From positions 1-6,464 of the forward strand of contig JBCCFC010000806.1 in NCBI GenBank assembly GCA_039029935.1: a stretch of DNA of 6,464 nucleotides, written 5' to 3'. This document shows positions 4,508 to 6,464 of the stretch, piece after piece. The notes beneath the pieces are model-generated. The model was not told where the DNA came from. It was given only the letters and a program-made list of their open reading frames with translations, and made no database searches. The first letter of the stretch is position 1; each line of letters starts with the position of its first letter. The position numbers and the translations under genes are program-made. This DNA is from G039029935 sp039029935 (GTDB lineage: Bacteria; Chloroflexota; Anaerolineae; Caldilineales; Caldilineaceae).

Positions 4508-6464
4508 ATGCTGAAAAACGCAAAATTTTTATTGCTCCTGCTGATAGTTCCCTTGCTGATTTCGGTTGGACGCGTCTATGGGCAGGATGAGGGGTTGCTT
4601 TGGTCGCTTGCCACGGATGGGCGTGTGGATGCCATTTCCATGACCGCAGATGGGCAACGTGTTGCCATTGGTGCGCGCGATAATTTACTGCGTGTGCTGG
4701 ACAATACAGGCGAGTTGCTCTGGCAATTTGAAGCCGATAATAGCATTCTCGGTGTAGACATGACGCCGGATGGTGCGTGGATTGCTGTCGCTTCAGAGGA
4801 TCGCTTTGTCTATCTACTGGATGGCGATGGCGAGGTGCAGTGGCAATACAAAGCTGGGCGTCCTGTCAACCACACGGCCATTGCCGATGACGGTTCGCTG
4901 ATTGCGGCGACCTCCAATGACCTTTCGGCCTATGCATTGGATGGCGAGGGCAACTTGCTCTGGCAGGAAGTGCTGGGTATCGGTGTGCAGGCCGTGTCGG
5001 TCTATGGGAAGGGGGAGAAAGCGCGTGTCGTTGTTGGATCAGATGATGGGCTGGTGACAATTTATAGTCGTACAGGCAAGCGACTGCTACCAATCCAGAT
5101 GGACTATGATGTCATGGCGGTGGATGTCACCCCGAACGGCGCACGCATTGTTGTCGGCACAAGCGATGGCTCGGTGACGTTGCTCAACGGTGGCAATGGC
5201 GATATCATCTGGACCTATAAAACCGAAGACACCACCAACGCGGTTGCCATTGCGCGTGATGGCACAACGGTCTTGGCTGGCTCGGAGGATGATACCGTTT
5301 ATCTGCTCAACAAGGAAGGCGAGTTATTGCAGACCTTTGCGCAAGAGAGTGAGGTGTTAAGCGTGGCTCTCTCTGGCGACGGCATGATGCTTGCAGCGGG
5401 AACCGTGACTGATCAAGGGCGTATATTTGACCGTGATGCTGCTGCTGTGGCCGTTGCTCAAAACCAAACCCGAGGTCGTTTGACACTGCTCAGTATCCTT
5501 GCCGTTGTCGCCATTCTGTTTGCAGCAGGCACATGGGCGGTGCGTACAACCGCTGTTGGTCAACGGACATGGCAAACCTACTCTGCGCAACCACGGAGTC
5601 TGCTCCAAGAAATCTGGCGAGCGCGCTACTCCTATGCGCTGATCATTCCCACGCTGGTGTTACTGCTGACATTCAATTACTATCCAGCCTTTTCTGGGCT
5701 TTATCACGCTTTCACCGAATGGAGTCCGGGCACACGTGCGGAATGGATTGGCTTTGCCAACTTTCGTTTTTTAATGGAAGATCGCTTTTTCATCTCTGGC
5801 TTTCGTAATGCAGGCATCCTTGTCGTGGTCTCGATTATCAAAACCATGACTGTTCCGCTGCTGGTCGCCGAGTTGATCTTCAATCTGCGCAACCGCTTTT
5901 CTCAATACTGGATGCGCACCCTCTTTGTTGTCCCCATTGTGTTACCATCCGTCGTTGAAATTTTGTTATGGAACAACATTTACGATCCCGAAATTGGACT
6001 GCTCAACAAAACGTTAGAACTGATAGGGCTAGAGGGGCTATCTCGTGTTTGGTATGGGGACCCCAATGTTGCCCTCTCATCGATCATCTTCATCGGTTTC
6101 CCTTGGGTCAACGCCTTTGCCCTGCTCATCTTTTATGGCGGGCTGATTTCCATTTCCGACGAGGTCATCGACTCAAGTCGGGTGGATGGTGCGTCCACAT
6201 GGCGACGCTTTTGGAGCATTGACCTGCCACTGGTGATGGGGCAAATCAAGCTGCTGCTTATTCTCAACTTTATCCAAGCGGTACAGACCTTTGAGTTGGT
6301 TTTCCTGACGACAGGCGGTGGCCCTGGTGCGGCCACCTATACACCAGCATTGGAACTCTATTACATGGCAATGCGCATGGACCGTATGGGGGTGGCATCC
6401 GCCATCGGCATGGTCTTATTCCTGATTATTTTGGCAGGCACAATTATCAACATGCGGTTTGTCA
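4508..6464 (+). CDS. Beta-propeller/MalF-type ABC sugar permease fusion (runs off the window)
   Basis: Integral membrane protein, 652 residues visible with no stop before the edge. Residues 1-26 look like a signal peptide (MLKNAK, then LLLLLIVPLLI). Residues 30-318 hold seven repeats of about 40 residues, each of the form V-(D/A)-V-(x)n-DG-(x)n-(V/A)-G-S-x-D-x-x-(V/L)-x-L-L-(D/N)-x-x-G-E-L-L-W. They resemble WD40 and PQQ-like blades and fit a seven-bladed propeller. A membrane segment (325-345) and a short basic linker lead to a MalF-type permease: helices near 376-397, 433-455, 469-489, 522-545, 578-600 and 629-650. The EAA loop lies at about 546-576, with VDGAS at 559-563 and DLPL at 572-575, and TTGGGP is at 601-606. 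Alternating topology puts the propeller outside and the EAA loop inside. Ordinary MalF/UgpA-type permeases have about 290-320 residues, so the propeller is an addition. The ATG has no good ribosome binding site. The stop and the partner permease and ATPase genes are outside the window. Confidence 0.9.
   Translation, partial: MLKNAKFLLLLLIVPLLISVGRVYGQDEGLLWSLATDGRVDAISMTADGQRVAIGARDNLLRVLDNTGELLWQFEADNSILGVDMTPDGAWIAVASEDRFVYLLDGDGEVQWQYKAGRPVNHTAIADDGSLIAATSNDLSAYALDGEGNLLWQEVLGIGVQAVSVYGKGEKARVVVGSDDGLVTIYSRTGKRLLPIQMDYDVMAVDVTPNGARIVVGTSDGSVTLLNGGNGDIIWTYKTEDTTNAVAIARDGTTVLAGSEDDTVYLLNKEGELLQTFAQESEVLSVALSGDGMMLAAGTVTDQGRIFDRDAAAVAVAQNQTRGRLTLLSILAVVAILFAAGTWAVRTTAVGQRTWQTYSAQPRSLLQEIWRARYSYALIIPTLVLLLTFNYYPAFSGLYHAFTEWSPGTRAEWIGFANFRFLMEDRFFISGFRNAGILVVVSIIKTMTVPLLVAELIFNLRNRFSQYWMRTLFVVPIVLPSVVEILLWNNIYDPEIGLLNKTLELIGLEGLSRVWYGDPNVALSSIIFIGFPWVNAFALLIFYGGLISISDEVIDSSRVDGASTWRRFWSIDLPLVMGQIKLLLILNFIQAVQTFELVFLTTGGGPGAATYTPALELYYMAMRMDRMGVASAIGMVLFLIILAGTIINMRFV

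Noticed and set aside
5440..5580. Two separate genes (propeller, then permease) instead of a fusion
   Set aside because: The frame continues without a stop through the membrane segment and linker, and no ribosome binding site with a start codon is evident near 5600.

Overview
The window looks like bacterial chromosomal DNA. Three things suggest a Chloroflexota-like organism (Anaerolineae/Caldilineae type): the style of the lipoprotein (LAAC-GG lipobox followed by a long Ala/Pro/Glu/Asp linker), an unusual beta-propeller/permease fusion, and spacers filled with short tandem repeats. This placement is an inference from style and moderately uncertain. Every gene fits one theme: uptake and oxidative breakdown of a sugar or cyclitol.

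Layout. Minus strand, reading leftward: an aldehyde dehydrogenase of the methylmalonate-semialdehyde dehydrogenase type (607-2112, GTG start), then a 126-nt spacer with tandem repeats, then a Gfo/Idh/MocA oxidoreductase cut by the left edge (1-480). Plus strand, reading rightward: a lipoprotein solute-binding protein of ABC family 1 (2565-4379), then a 128-nt spacer with a heptad repeat and a perfect 17-bp hairpin plus T-tract, then a 652-residue open frame running off the right edge (4508-6464). In that last frame a signal peptide and a seven-repeat WD40/PQQ-like propeller are fused to a complete MalF-type permease core. The two units diverge from a 452-nt spacer (2113-2564).

The divergent spacer is not plain. 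Positions 2144-2395 form a nested inverted repeat of 11, 19 and 12 bp perfect stems, with several small hairpins in the apical part. Read on the minus strand, the outermost stem is followed directly by eight T residues, just before the ribosome binding site of the dehydrogenase. It could be a structured leader or small RNA of the catabolic operon, or a foldback (MITE-like) element with a possible 6-bp target duplication. A good sigma-70-type promoter (2490-2518) serves the transporter genes.

How the parts may work together: the lipoprotein would capture a substrate outside the membrane and deliver it to the permease. The second permease subunit and ATPase would lie beyond the right edge or elsewhere. 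The oxidoreductase and CoA-acylating dehydrogenase would oxidise the substrate and a semialdehyde intermediate. An IolG-like/IolA-like pair beside a sugar ABC transporter suggests myo-inositol or a related polyol, but the substrate is not proven by the sequence. The most novel items are the propeller-permease fusion and the structured element between the operons.
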